Assembly: GCA_026874595.1 (NCBI GenBank)
Contig: CM049311.1
Location: 45,575,676-45,639,675, forward strand
DNA from: Sipunculus nudus
Lineage: Eukaryota > Annelida > Sipuncula > Golfingiida > Sipunculidae
Length of the DNA: 64,000 bases
Direction of reading: 5' to 3'
Both the position numbers and the translations under genes were made by a program. Below the pieces are notes generated by a model. It did not search any database. It was not told the origin of the DNA and saw nothing but the letters and a program-made list of their open reading frames with translations. Of this stretch, positions 23,180 to 34,840 are shown piece by piece (the stretch's first letter is position 1; the number at the start of each line of letters is the position of its first letter).

Positions 23180-23760
23180 TTTTTAGCTCAGCTGACTTTC
23201 ACTCATGCTGGGCTATAGCGATGGTCTTTGTCCGGCGTCCTTCCGTCTGTCCTTCCGGCCGGCAGTCCGTCTGTTAGGAGGGCACAAATCATAACCGTAG
23301 GGGCTAGGGCCATGAACCCTATGCAGTCTTAGAGGTTCTGAAAAGATCTCCTTGCAAACCTGAAATTAGGTCACTGCGACCTATATTCTCAAAGTTATGG
23401 GGTGTGTTTGCACCCCCCAGAAATAATTCTTATAGCCAAAATTTTCATCCCAAACCTTCCATCTTTCACATACAGCTCACCTACTAACAGGGGAAGAACC
23501 ATAATTATTTTGAGGTCAAAGGTCAAGGTCACAGAACCAATTTCTTTGAAAAGCCTGTGGATGCATTTTAAGCCAAACCTTTCATCCCAATTCTTTGATC
23601 TTTCACATATAGCTCACCTACTAAGTGGGAGAAGAATCCTATAGATGTTGAGGTCACAAGGTCAAAGGTCAGGGTCACAGGATCCACTTCTTTGAAAAGG
23701 TTGTGGACACATTTTAAGCTTGACCTTTCATTCTAAACCTTTCAGCACTGATATTGCTTC
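23180..23760 (+). repeat. family B variant, 5' part
   Basis: Head TTTTTAGCTCAGCTGACTTTC with partner atgctgggctatag, a GTCCTTCCG tract and an 'agggcacaaatcataacc' anchor. Core units of about 150 bp carry 'aggtcaaaggtcaaggtcacag', then similarity fades. No 3' tail found. Confidence 0.6.
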
Positions 23761-24625
23761 AGTCTTTCACATATGCAACATCTATGCATCACTGAATGTG
23801 ATTCAAACTTCATATTTATGGGTCTTTTTGCACGAAGAAATAACTAATTGATCTGGAGGTCAGCTGGTCAGGAGCTTAAAGGTTGCAGGTCTAAGTTATT
23901 CACTCATTGGTTGCCAAGTAATTACACCCAGCCAGATGTAAGTGGTTAGTAGTTGCCCATCATTAAGAAAGAATCCAGTTGATATGTGGGCAAAAGGCCA
24001 AGGTCATAGGTCAGGGATGTTCACAATAACATATTTTGTAGACCATCTCTATTTTCTTGTACATATATTCATTGGTGACATATGACTCTCTTTTGTATCA
24101 GCCTGTTAAGTGATAAGGCCGAGTGATAAATACCTCGTTACTGCATAACAAAAACACTGTTGCCGGAATCATAGCAATAAACTTAGTTTCCTAGATATCT
24201 GAATATTTTTATATAAATCACCAGATATAAAAGCAAATGTTTGTTCTCATAATATGTGGATGTGTACCTGGATTTAGGATGGCTTTTTTTTTATTACAAG
24301 ACCTTTAGTCATGCTTTCTGCATTTCTTTTCTTTCAGGTTTGGCAGTTTACCTACCCTGCTGATCCCATTGAAAAGCAGAGTGATAATAAAAAATATTGG
24401 ACTTACACTTTTTACATTTGCATATCTATAAATCTAATATGAGGGCCTGAAAATGCCTTTTGAATTGTTTTGGACATTCATTACTGTAACATCCTTTGGA
24501 GAATTTGCTACAAGTTTGGTCTCTTATTGGAGGATGTGTGATATCAAATGTCAGACTTGTCAGAAATCCATTATGTCTGCCAGTTAGCCACCTTAGAAAT
24601 CCTTTTGTCAGTGCAGTTTCAATGA
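23761..24625. other. no gene recognised
   Basis: Faint continuation of 'gaggtcagctggtcagga'-type repeat wording to about 24030, then unique AT-rich DNA. Confidence 0.35.
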
Positions 24626-24740
24626 TTTTTAGTTCAGCTGAATTTTAGTCATGCTGTGCTATAGCAATGGGTCTTTGTCCATCGTCCTTCCGTCTGTCCA
24701 TCCGGCCATTAGCAGGGCACAAATTGTAACTGTAAGGGCT
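24626..24740 (+). repeat. family B variant head, truncated at about 115 bp
   Basis: TTTTTAGTTCAGCTGAATTT, 'catgctgtgctatag', a GTCCTTCCG tract and 'agcagggcacaaattgtaac' match the head at 23180. Similarity stops at about 24740, directly before the hairpin at 24747. Confidence 0.65.
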
Positions 24741-24746
24741 AGTTAA

Positions 24747-24793
24747 ATATTACTGCCTGGAGGGCATTGACACTTTTCAGACTCCAGTAATAT
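24747..24793. repeat. inverted repeat / hairpin
   Basis: ATATTACTGCCTGGAG at the left pairs with CTCCAGTAATAT at the right (12 bp, with a 4 bp interruption on the left arm). It is followed by GC-rich 'ccagggggcaggaaaaactg'. It may be the end of a small repeat; no second copy in the window. Confidence 0.5.
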
Positions 24794-27366
24794 GCCAGGG
24801 GGCAGGAAAAACTGCCAGGCGCACCCACCGGGTCAGCACATCCCTGCAAAGGGTCATGTTTTTTTTTGCGTCTAAGCCAATTAATCGATATTATAATAAA
24901 TGGGCCCCATTATTCTCCCTAATCACTTAAAAGTATATGCACCAGGCTCGATGGACATCACTACGTAGTTGAAGATTAATCCCAACTGTCACCAACTATT
25001 GGCAGCTTCTGAAATTAACGACCATGGCCTAGTATATATATGCATTCAAAACTATGTGGTTTCATTTTCGCTGTCAGACAGTGACCGTGAATATCGGGAA
25101 TTTAAAACCACCGCAAATAAGAAGACAAGCACAGTATATCCCATTGCACAGGTTCGCATACAGGCCTTGTCAATATCTTCTTGCATTTTAGAATCTTATA
25201 TTTGACAATAATGTATATCAGTAGATGGTTTCTGCAGATTCAGTCACACCAAGATCTTGCTCCTATAATGAGATTTGCGTGTGTGATGCAAAATACACAT
25301 TGAAATCAATACGGCGGAAAATGTATTCTTTTTTATTATAGTGTTATTTTGCATATTTTGGAATACTTATCCATATGCATTTGTGCTAAAAGAAGTATCA
25401 AAATTAAACAATTACTAAAACTCAAGACTAAGTCAAATCCTTTTGTATAAAGAGTATTTGTGCAAGTGTTATTTTTAGGGAAAAAAATACCGGATTAGAT
25501 GGTACAAAATGGCCTCAGAATTAATATGTATCATTTCCTCTGCATGAGCAAAACAGTAATTATAATATTGCTTATGTTCTTCCAATTCTATTAGTGTCAA
25601 AATGATGAAATGTTGATTCAGAATAATATCAATAAGGTATTATTGTTCATATAATGGCGCAGTGTCACTCCAGATTAGGTTTTGAAATTGAGTATTTGGT
25701 TTGCAAAAAGGGGATTTACAGGGTTTTGTTCCATTCATATGTTTGGAAACCACTTGAAATAAGTAAAGGACACCTTGAAACAGCCACCCAGTGGGATCAT
25801 GAAAATTATTTGGGGACATAGGCAAAGCTATATATCATTATACAGCTACTGTTCTTCTAATTCCATTGATGCCAAAATTATGCAATTATGATCTATAATA
25901 AGAATTATTCATAAACCAATGGAAAGTCGCCCAAGAAAAAAGCTTAAAACAGAGTATGTGGTTCGTAAAAATGTTGATTTTTGAGGATGTTTGCAACATT
26001 AATATGTTTGGAAACACTTGGAAATGAGCAAAGGACACCTCAAGGAAGAAAACTAGGGGGGTCACGAAAATTCCTTAGGGAGGGGGATGTTTTCCATTTC
26101 TGGCCCATGAACTATTAGCCAGATTTACCACAATCAGTCAATTTAGTATAGAAACAAAGAGAAAAAATAATCTCAGACTAATACAAAAGAACCCTTTATT
26201 CTGTCTACAAACTAGCTTAATCAATACTTTCAGGCAGACACAAACAGCATTATCAAACAGGAGACATACTGCCCTCAATGTGTTTTTTGTATTTTTGTTG
26301 TGTTTTATATATATATATATATCAGCTAATTAACTCAGGTTTAGTTCTCCAGATACAAATTTTTTGCACTTCTACTCTCTGCCTTGCTCCACTTGGCCAC
26401 ATAGAAACACTGAGTCTTGCTTGCTATGACTGTGTGACTGTATGTTTGTCCTTACCTCTGAGGTTGTTTCACAGTTGCCGTGTTTAGTGCATTCCTCCCT
26501 GATGCAGGTTACCAACCAAAAGAACTGGCTCAGAGACTGACAAATGAGAGAAAGGTGATAACCAGACTCAGTTTGAGCTGTCAGCGATTCCTTCATCACA
26601 GATGTTCCCCACAGGACATGCTGCTGTTAGTGCTATTGGTGGTGAAGTTGCACCAAAAGTCTCTACAGCCACTGATGTAGAGCTGTGCTGGCTATTTTGT
26701 ATTAATGTGGCCGATCCCAGTGATGATCCCAACACGGATTATGGAGTCAGACCGACCCAATCACAGGCCCCAATTGATCAAACTCCATGGTCCTAGTCCA
26801 TCCAATTTGTAGTCTCAGCAAGCCAGGGGGCTTTCATTTATGATTAGACTTATCTCTCGCTGATGACATCATCTTTCTGGGTCTCATTTGGTCAGCTTGT
26901 TGGCCTCCTACTTACACAGCTGACAACCAGACACAAAGCAGCAATTAATGGTCTGCTGCTTATAGAAAGCCTGACATGTTTAATGGTAATTAAAAGTCAC
27001 TGCAGGCATTAATTAATCTCATTTGTGTAAAATGTAAGTTGGTATAATCTTTGCAGTGCTTTAAGGAATTTTTTTTTTTACTTAATGTCAAACATTTTCT
27101 GTAGTGATGGATATTTTTCCACCTGTCTTTGAGACATCAGATCTAGAAAGATTTTGCTTTACATGATAAAATCTTCTTGTAAATCAGAAATTAGGTCATA
27201 GTGACCTATATGCCAGTAGCTACACAGCAAATACATTTTAATACTGTAAAAGGAGAGATGTTAGAACAAATGTATTACTTAGTGGTAAATGTTTGAAAGT
27301 ACACATAAGATTCTATGTAATTCTGGTTCTGTCTCTAAATGGCTAATTATCTGTATGTATAATTAG
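24794..27366. other. no gene recognised
   Basis: Mostly unique sequence with an (AT)n tract at about 26309-26325. Overlapping open stretches at 26278-26796 show no family motif or convincing splice borders. A diverged repeat pair lies at 25690-25830 and 25945-26080 ('ttggaaac.acttg.aaata'). Confidence 0.4.
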
Positions 27367-28612
27367 CTGTTCAGAAAAAAACAGCTTGGAGAACTGCTGA
27401 AAAGTACCATACCAAGAACTGAGCGTGAGAAATCTCTAATTCTTACAATGGCAATGAATCCAATCACTGCAGCAAAAGCTACTGAGAAACACTTAATTGA
27501 ACTGGAGTTTGGTGTCTTAGAGTTAGCTCAAGGGAAATTTTCTCCATATCTGATTCAGATGAAAAGCCTCAGGAAAGCCTTTAATAGTATAAACATGCTC
27601 TTCACAAGAAATACAAACCATTTTCAGTTTTCACCTTAGCATTAGATCTCTATTACAAGATCTGTAAATTCAGCTTTGTCAGACAAAATAATATAATTTT
27701 CATTACATTAAATGTTCATATAATAACACCAAAATAAAAATTTCAGTCTTTCCAAATATTCATGTTCCTTGTAGCAGTTCACAATAGTTCAGGTCATGTG
27801 ACTTAATTTATCCCAAATGTTAAATAGATTGCAGCTGACAACAGGAAGAAACAAATTTTTCAGAGCCACCAGATTCTGAGTATAAACAATGTTATGGCAC
27901 TACCAAGAAGCACTGCCCTCTTCTTATCCCCCATTAGAAGAAAGAGTCGCCCACATGCTTGAGTGTTTCAAGAGCCACAAGCCCACAAAATGTAAAATGC
28001 CTATGTAATTTTCACTTCATGCTAAAAGGTATCAAAACATTTTTATTGGAGGTAGCTCCTGGTCAAGTTTTGATGTCAAATATTTCCAAAATAGTTCTTA
28101 ACTGTTATAACCATGAAGAACCAATGCATTTGCAAGGCTGCATGTACTGTATCATGCATATCCAAAGCATCTGTGGCATAAAGGCTGATCATTTCTTTGT
28201 AGCACCTAGGATGAATAATTGTGTTAATGGCAAAAACATCTTCTTACATCCATTTAACCTAGCAGTTATTCACAATATCTTTGAAGATAAACAGTTACAA
28301 TCAGTTCAGGGAGACACACTGGCCATGCAACCATGGAATATCTCAATTTCAGAGTTTAAGGCTGTATGAACATTAAATTTATACAGTGCTAAATAATAAT
28401 CACAAGAAAATGTTCAGTTTGAAGGGGAACGCAGTTAAAGTAAAAACAAATGAAGTCATTTACCAAACTAGCAATGATCCAGTCTTCAGTGGAGAATGGC
28501 TTCCAACACTGTCACCATTGTCTTGCAAACCTTTTTAATGATTTTAACTACTGCCTTCTCTATATTAATGGCAGGTCTTATAACAGTCTTGTATTTGAGT
28601 GTAAACAGCTGA
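27367..28612 (+). pseudogene. decayed env-like glycoprotein gene of an invertebrate retroelement (tentative)
   Basis: Two blocks on the + strand look like old protein-coding sequence. Block 1 (27367-27636) is open in one frame and is a hydrophilic, helix-like stretch. Block 2 is a long open stretch at 27959-28369 in another frame, rich in cysteines (NCYN, GCMYC, SICG, NNCV spacing) with a proline-hydrophobic context before PFNLAVIHN. In block 2's frame, 28502-28609 encodes an uninterrupted hydrophobic run of about 26 residues just before a stop, which fits a membrane anchor. A cysteine-rich ectodomain followed by a C-terminal anchor is the layout of env/F-type fusion glycoproteins of invertebrate LTR elements. 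The copy is broken by a frame change between the blocks and stops at about 27637, 28370 and between 28370 and 28500. No LTRs, gag or pol were seen beside it. It could instead be an unrelated membrane-protein pseudogene. Confidence 0.45.
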
Positions 28613-30158
28613 AGTGGACTGAGGACTGCAAGTCTTCCTCAAAACTGTTGTTTCAACTTCTGTAACATTGCACAAAATTATTCTTAGGTGGCCTTTGTTC
28701 AAGTTTACTTTATTTTTGGCAAAACTACTGGACCTTTAACAATGAAAGAACTGTGATATACTTTCATAAAAAAAGCTAGTAGATTTATTGTATTAACAAA
28801 CTGAGCTCTTTGGGTAAATTATGCATATCTATAAATATCGGATAGCTTTGTTATATACAAGACTAGTGGCACCACCTGCAAAATGTTTTTGCACAGTGTA
28901 TGTCCCTGCTTATTTCCCAAGAGTGATTTGACAAATCAACCTTAAATTGTGCATGTCCATACATTTCAGATAGTTTTGTTGTGTAAAAGACTTGTGGCAC
29001 CACCTTAAATTGTTTTTTAAGTTTCATGCATTTCTGCACATAGCAGAGAAATGATGTGATTTTGGCTTGTTGGTTTATCCTTTAAAACTGGATGTCAGGG
29101 AATAGTCAAGGAAAAGTCAGGGAATATTTACTGCTTACAACCAAGAGTTTCGCATGAGCAGCAGTTTTAACTTTGACAGGATAATTACATAGATTTATTT
29201 AACACTTATATTTCTGTTATTCACTTATTTTCATACCAGCCCTGATGGTTTCAGTAAAATGTTAAATTTTAAAAGGCTGGCCACTGCTGTTTTTAGATGA
29301 ACAGAATTGTCTTGGGGAGAACTAGTCCAGTGTCAGTCGACATTATTAGAACTGCAAGCAGTTCCAGCAGCCGTCAGGATGTAGATCAATAGCTTGATTT
29401 ATAGAAGGCTGCCTCTCCACAGGGACATCAGTATTAACAGTGCTATCCTCTGGGCGGCTCTGATCAATATTGCAAGATCTTTGCTGCTTCCATTACAAAG
29501 TCTCACCCAGATGCTGCAGTTCTTGGCCACGAAAAAAAGAAGCACTGACAAGCTCTTACAAATTTCTATAGTTTCTACAGTTTTGATCCAGTGAGTTACC
29601 CTACTTATTTGGGCATTTGTTGCCTCCAGTCTGACCCAGGAAACATACTGAACTAAGGAAGGGCAAAGTGACATGTGTAAAACAACTGGAATAGATTTTT
29701 TAGGGGTCCATTATTCATTGCGCTTTCAATCTTCCTGATTTGCTTACTGTAATATTAATGTAACCAGCTGGGAATCTCATTTTAATTTTATTCAGGATGT
29801 CTAGAAATTTCTTTGTATCATTGAATGGTGATTGTATCAACTAATCTCTCCTTTTTACTGTTATCTTTTTCTTACTCCACAGTGCATAGCTCATTCAACA
29901 TCCAAGCATATAAGCCTCAGGAAAGGGAAATGGTTGTACCAGAAAGATTCCTTGTAAATGAGACTGGTAGTTATTAGTGGCATTTCATAGTCCAACCACC
30001 GCCAGTGGAAGAAGATACAATCAAAATACTAGTTTGCTTTGTTATTATGGCTGGGACAACTTGTTTCTAGTATTTTGATGAAACATCAGTCCCACAGACT
30101 GCATGGTGTATGAGCATCATGATGGATTAGTCACTGAATGAATTACTTTTATTTACAG
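28613..30158. other. no gene; fragments related to families C/F
   Basis: At 28830-29030 two short units carry 'tggcaccacct' and 'gcatgtccatacattt', resembling units of families C and F without ends. A 91-codon minus-strand open stretch (29399-29674) shows no motif. Confidence 0.35.
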
Positions 30159-30297
30159 GAATGTTGATGGAAGTCTGGAGCTAGATTTTGAATCAAACCC
30201 TGAGGATATTAGGAATCCAGAGAGGATAGAAAATGACTATGCCACTGCTGAACGTCCAATCAGCTCACAGAATTTGGAATACAAGAGGTCACTAAGG
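30159..30297 (+). CDS. MORC: MORC3/4-like gene, internal exon (first visible exon)
   Basis: Exon of 139 bp: one base completing the previous codon, then 46 codons, ending in phase 0. The acceptor is ..tttatttacag|G and the donor is AGG|gtcagt. The peptide opens NVDGSLELDFESNPEDIR and closes ..EYKRSLR. In MORC3/4 proteins this place, after the IIIWNLR strand that ends the GHKL ATPase fold, reads (F/L)DF....DIRIP and ends ..SLR before the S5 (transducer-like) domain. MORC proteins are nuclear ATP-dependent DNA clamps that compact and silence chromatin. The phase-2 start demands an upstream exon, expected to encode the GHKL ATPase, and I could not find it in bases 1-30158. Family assignment is firm because the four following exons join in frame; MORC3 versus MORC4 is not decided. 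Confidence 0.85.
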
Positions 30298-31066
30298 GTC
30301 AGTTCTCTTTTATGTCTAAATTATAACCCCCAAAAATATGGTGCTACAGGAACAGGGTTCATGGACAGTTTCCAGTTCTGTATTTACTGCACTTTATCAA
30401 AAGACTGAATATTCATTTCATATATTTGAATTTGCATTAAAATCTTCATACCTTACTTACCTTTCATATGAAATTACTTTTTGTTTGCCCAGACCAAGAA
30501 GCATCTAAAATAATGTGATGTACCTGAAACAATGTTTTAACCTTAGCTAGTTAGTTCACTGTGAACTAATACAATGGCAAAGCATCTGATGTCTGTCTTC
30601 TGTCACTAAATATCTCAACAGCTGCTGCAGCTGTCATCATGAAACTGTGCAGACTTATTGATGAATATACAAAAGACCATATTGATTTTGCCACCTATAT
30701 TGACCAACTTTCTATGGACAAAAATCATCTTTCCCATTTTTTTTCCAGGGTAATTAATAAAGTATAAGTAGTTTGGCTTTCATATGTCAGAAATAACAAT
30801 TCCCAAAAGAAGGGGAATAACATCAGTAAAGATTCAGTCAAATTTTTCTTAAAAGGGCATCTTTACTTCCTGTTGATAGCAAATTAAAGACAATTCTGTA
30901 TTTTTGCAAATACATGAAATGTCTGTTGCCAAATACCTCGATAGTTGCAGCCTTCAGCACTAAATTTGTACAGGAATATTGAACAAGTGATTTTTAGCTG
31001 TACATGGTGTCATCTAAGTGAACTAACTTTCTGTCTATTTTTTAGCTATTTTTTGTCTTTTTTTTT
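30298..31066. other. MORC intron, unique part
   Basis: First part of the 9.9 kb intron; no exon or element end seen. Confidence 0.5.
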
Positions 31067-31160
31067 TAGCTCAGTTGGCTTAAAGTCATCTGAGCTATAG
31101 TTATGGTCCATTGTCCGTCGTCTGTCCTTTTTGTCCATCCTTCCATTAGACTGGCACAAT
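31067..31160 (+). repeat. family A head fragment
   Basis: TTTTAGCTCAGTTGGCTTAA, 'catctgagctatag' and a short GTCC tract run only 94 bp before a second, complete family A head starts at 31161 inside 'ggcacaattttagctc'. This reads as one element interrupted by another soon after its head. Confidence 0.65.
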
Positions 31161-33012
31161 TTTAGCTCAGCTGACTATAAGTCATCTGAGCTATAGTCAT
31201 GGTCCTTTGTCTGTTGGCTGTCCGTCTGTCCGTCCGTCTGTCCTTATGCTGTTAAACTGGCACGTTTGGCAACAGTTGGACCTACAAATCTGAAATTTGG
31301 CATACCATTAGATGACCCAAAAATGTCCTACCATACCGAAAATTGGGTCAGCAGGACTTCGTTCCTTCAAGATATTAAGGAAAAACCTCAGTTTTATATC
31401 AAATACCCATTGTTACACTTCAAGAGTGCCTAATATAAAAACCACTAACCTGATATTGGTTAAAGTAAATACGCGTTTTGTTCCATACATTTCCTATATA
31501 CATACCAAAAATTAGGTCAGTATTGTGTAATTTGTTGAAGTTATGGGCCCAAACATAATGCACTTTTTAAAAAATCAAGAAATATATTTACTCCCTTAAC
31601 CAGAGGATTGCTGAAGCTAGAGATTTTTTGTCAGGGATGTAACATTATTTAATCAAGATTCAATTGAATACCAAAAATTAGTTCTGAATTTTATAATTTT
31701 TATAATTTTTATAAGTTATTAGTATAAATATAAATTTAGTACCTTAAATTTTGCCCAACTTTGACCATGGCACGTTTGTTTCCTGAGAGCACTGTTGATA
31801 TAATTTTCATATCATGCACACATAAGGATTTCATCTTTGTAGTTTAGAAAGCTGTAAGAAATTGGCCAAATATTGTAGCTTTTATTAATGTTTTTATGAG
31901 ACCATGTCAGACCCAGGCTTAATCCAGCCCCTCTTCAGTCACCTGTATGTTGACCTTGTTGACCTTTCATCAGATTATGCATGCTTGAGCGAAGCATATA
32001 CTGGGGCAGCCAGGCAGCTAATGCCCAGCCACAGTTGATCCAGATGTCCAACAGAAAATTAACTTGCAGTTACTGATGATGTAAGAATCTTGTATGGATG
32101 GATAGAATGTCAATGTCAATGTTATTCCAAATAACACCATGCAGTCACCTATGGTATTTTTTCAGTTCAATTTTAATGATAAAAAAATAATCAAATTGTT
32201 CATTACTAATCATTAGGGATCATATGAAGGAAAATAATAATAGACAAAGATAATAATATTAATCTAGATTCCTACTGTTTCCAGTGTGTAGATTGATGTG
32301 AAAGTTGTCCAAAGTGAATATATTACATTTATTTTTTTTATATAAATAAAAGCCATAAAACCAGGTACTTATGATCATTATTTACATTTGTGCATATTGT
32401 ATATTCTGGATTCTCAACATCATTGTTTGGCTAAAACTGAATAAATACTAGACATGGTGCGAATGCTTTGCAAATGTATTTGAATACGAATATGAATATG
32501 TACTGCATTAAAAAATTTTATTGCATAAGAATGGGAATTCAGGTAAAAATGAAAGTATTTGAATACCAGTGTAGATACTTTCAAAATGTATTCATGAATG
32601 CATTCATGAATATATTCTATATTATTATTTCAAAAATCTTTTCAGTTATATTTTATTTTAAAAAATCATATGATTTTATTATTTTTTTTTTAATTAAAAT
32701 TATATTGGCACAATATTTGTTATAAAATTTTAATAAATAGTTAAACTTTTTTATTATATGTGCTGCTTATAAGTTATATGGCCAAGTCAAAATCTGTGTG
32801 ACAATAGCACTCCATTTGTTAATAAAATAAATGAAATCAATCCTCTTCCCTGTCTCCAAAGATAAGTATCAAAATCATACATAAGCTAGACACCAACAGC
32901 CTATAATAAAGCTTATATTTATTACCACACAAAACAAGTATGTGCCTCGTTCCCAAATCATATTTTTTATCATATATAACAGCTGAGCGCCGTGACCCAT
33001 GGGTCCCTTGTT
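31161..33012 (+). mobile_element. family A HINE, long-body subfamily (1.85 kb)
   Basis: The head TTTAGCTCAGCTGACT with arm AGTCATCTGAGCT and a GTCCGTCCGTC tract leads into one core unit (shared with 18003 and 47050). The long 3' body follows ('cagccacagttgatccag', 'gaatgcattcatgaatata'), then the tail AACAGCTGAGCGCCGTGACC and CCATGGGTCCCTTGTT. Same subfamily as 17182-19803 and 46250-48878. Confidence 0.82.
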
Positions 33013-33529
33013 TACACATTTTTATGTCTATATTTCAGAACTTCAAATTAAGCAGTTGTCCATTAACAGGGCACAAATCATGAATGTTGGACCTAGAATA
33101 TTCTTACTTGACTTCCTCAGAGTTCCATGAAAAATATCCTGGGAAAATTGAAATTAGGTCATAGTTAACTATATTTTGCAAATAAGGGGAGATAACATGA
33201 TTTTTAAGCACCAAGTGAGTCAGGTAGGGCACAAATTGTATCCATTTGGCCTAAAATCCTCATACATGACTTTTAGGGAGGTCCCTAAAGATTTCCTTGG
33301 AAACCTGGAATGTCACTCTGACCCATTTTCTACAAGCTGTGTGAAAGAACTTCATTTTAACACTAAATTAGTCAGGAGGGCATAAATGGTAGCAGCTGCA
33401 TGTAGGTTAAAGTCACCTTTATCTAAGGGCTATTGGCAAAATTCATGATTTTGACTCTGAAAGTCGTTTTGCCCTTTGTTCAAGGCTCCTTGAATTCAGC
33501 TGGGCGTCATGGCCCAAGGGCCACTTGTT
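33013..33529 (+). repeat. family B element, 3' part with tail
   Basis: Family B core anchors 'ccattaacagggcacaaatc' and 'gacctagaatattcttacttg' lead to the tail CAGCTGGGCGTCATGGCCCA, AGGGCCACTTGTT ending at 33529. The tail has changed symmetrically: GGCCC..GGGCC replaces GACCC..GGGTC. Confidence 0.65.
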
Positions 33530-34338
33530 GTAGGATATCTTGTGAATGCAATAACTTTTGATGGGCTGCATAATTTCCTCCTAAATTTAAAACACTGATT
33601 GTTCCTGTGAAAAACTTGGACAACTTTGAGACCTGGTGACCTGACCTTCATCTTCAAGGTCAAATCTGCCAAAATGTAAAATTTTTGTGAAGCCCATAAC
33701 TTTTGAAGTATTTCACAGTTTGTCCTAAAATTTGGTACACCAATTGTCCCTACAAAGTTGTTGATGGAGTTTGAAAACCGGTGACCTTGACCTTCATCTG
33801 CCAAATCTGCCAAAATGTAAAATCTTTGGGGTTATTTTGTGAACACGATTACTTTTGAAAGGCTGCATATTTCCATCGGAATTTGACACATTAATGGTTA
33901 CTCCTGAAATCTTGGATGAGTTTGAAACCTGCTATCTTTGACCTTCATCTTCAAGGTCACATTTGCTGAAATGGAAAATTATTTGGTGCTCATAACTTTT
34001 GAAGTATTTTACATTTAGTCCTCAAATTTGGTTCACTGATTGTTCCTACAAACGTCTCGAAGGTGTTTGAAAGCTGGTGACCTTGACCAATATCTTCAAG
34101 GTCAAATCAGCCAAATTATAGTTATTGTCTTGTGAATGTGATAACTGTTGAAGGGTTAGATATTTTCCTCCCAAATTTGAAACACTGACTGTTCCTACCA
34201 AATCTTGAATGAGTTAGAAACCTGGTGACTCACAGGGTCAGATCTCTCACTGTGTGATCATTGATATAAATATATGCAAACCGGGGGGGGGGGGGGGGAG
34301 ACATCTGTTTTTGCAAGTGCGAAAACAAGCCATTCTAG
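33530..34338 (+). mobile_element. family G element with hairpin + CTAG 3' end
   Basis: Core of about 145-150 bp units, each with 'ggtgaccttgaccttcatct', 'caaggtcaaatctgccaaaa' and 'ataacttttgaagtatttcac'. Then comes a 16-G run (34283-34298). The 3' end is the hairpin GTTTTTGCA-AG-TGCGAAAAC (one mismatch), then AAGCCATTCTAG at 34338 and TT. It begins at the family B tail, so its true 5' end is uncertain. Confidence 0.6.
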
Positions 34339-34840
34339 TTGTTCAGTGTTAGCATTTAAAATACCTGTGGTATGCTTTATCTCCTATTATATATCTCCTA
34401 TTATACATGTCCCGGCAAGTGGGCTTCTAACAGTTCATTTAAGATAAACCATCTATGGCCACACAGCAAGTTCAGAAAAAAATTAAAGATTTACAATTCT
34501 AAGTTTCTTTTTATGGCTTTGGTGATAAAAAGGGAATCTGTGGTATGTCTGTTACCTAATATCTCAACAACAGCTACAGCTGAAATCATTTTACAGGAAT
34601 ATTAATTAACAATCTAACTGCTGTCTTATTATAAGCTGCAGGTGGTACTACCCATGTGTAACTGTGATCTGCAAGCCAAGGTGATATTCTTCAGTCCAAA
34701 AACATTAATGCTCTGTTTGTCATATCATGGTAAGGCAGTTCTGATGAACAAGTGGAATTATATGAGTAAAAAATCATAATTCTGTTTTCTTGGAAATTAA
34801 AATTTTGATTTCATTAAAATAAAGTAGAAATCTTCATTCT
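34339..34840. other. MORC intron, no feature recognised
   Basis: AT-rich unique sequence. Confidence 0.4.

Noticed and set aside
1-30158. Upstream MORC exons (N-terminal GHKL ATPase motifs such as IDNA, GNG, IIIWNLR)
   Set aside because: Looked for corresponding codons and splice borders on the + strand and found none; they probably lie left of the window.
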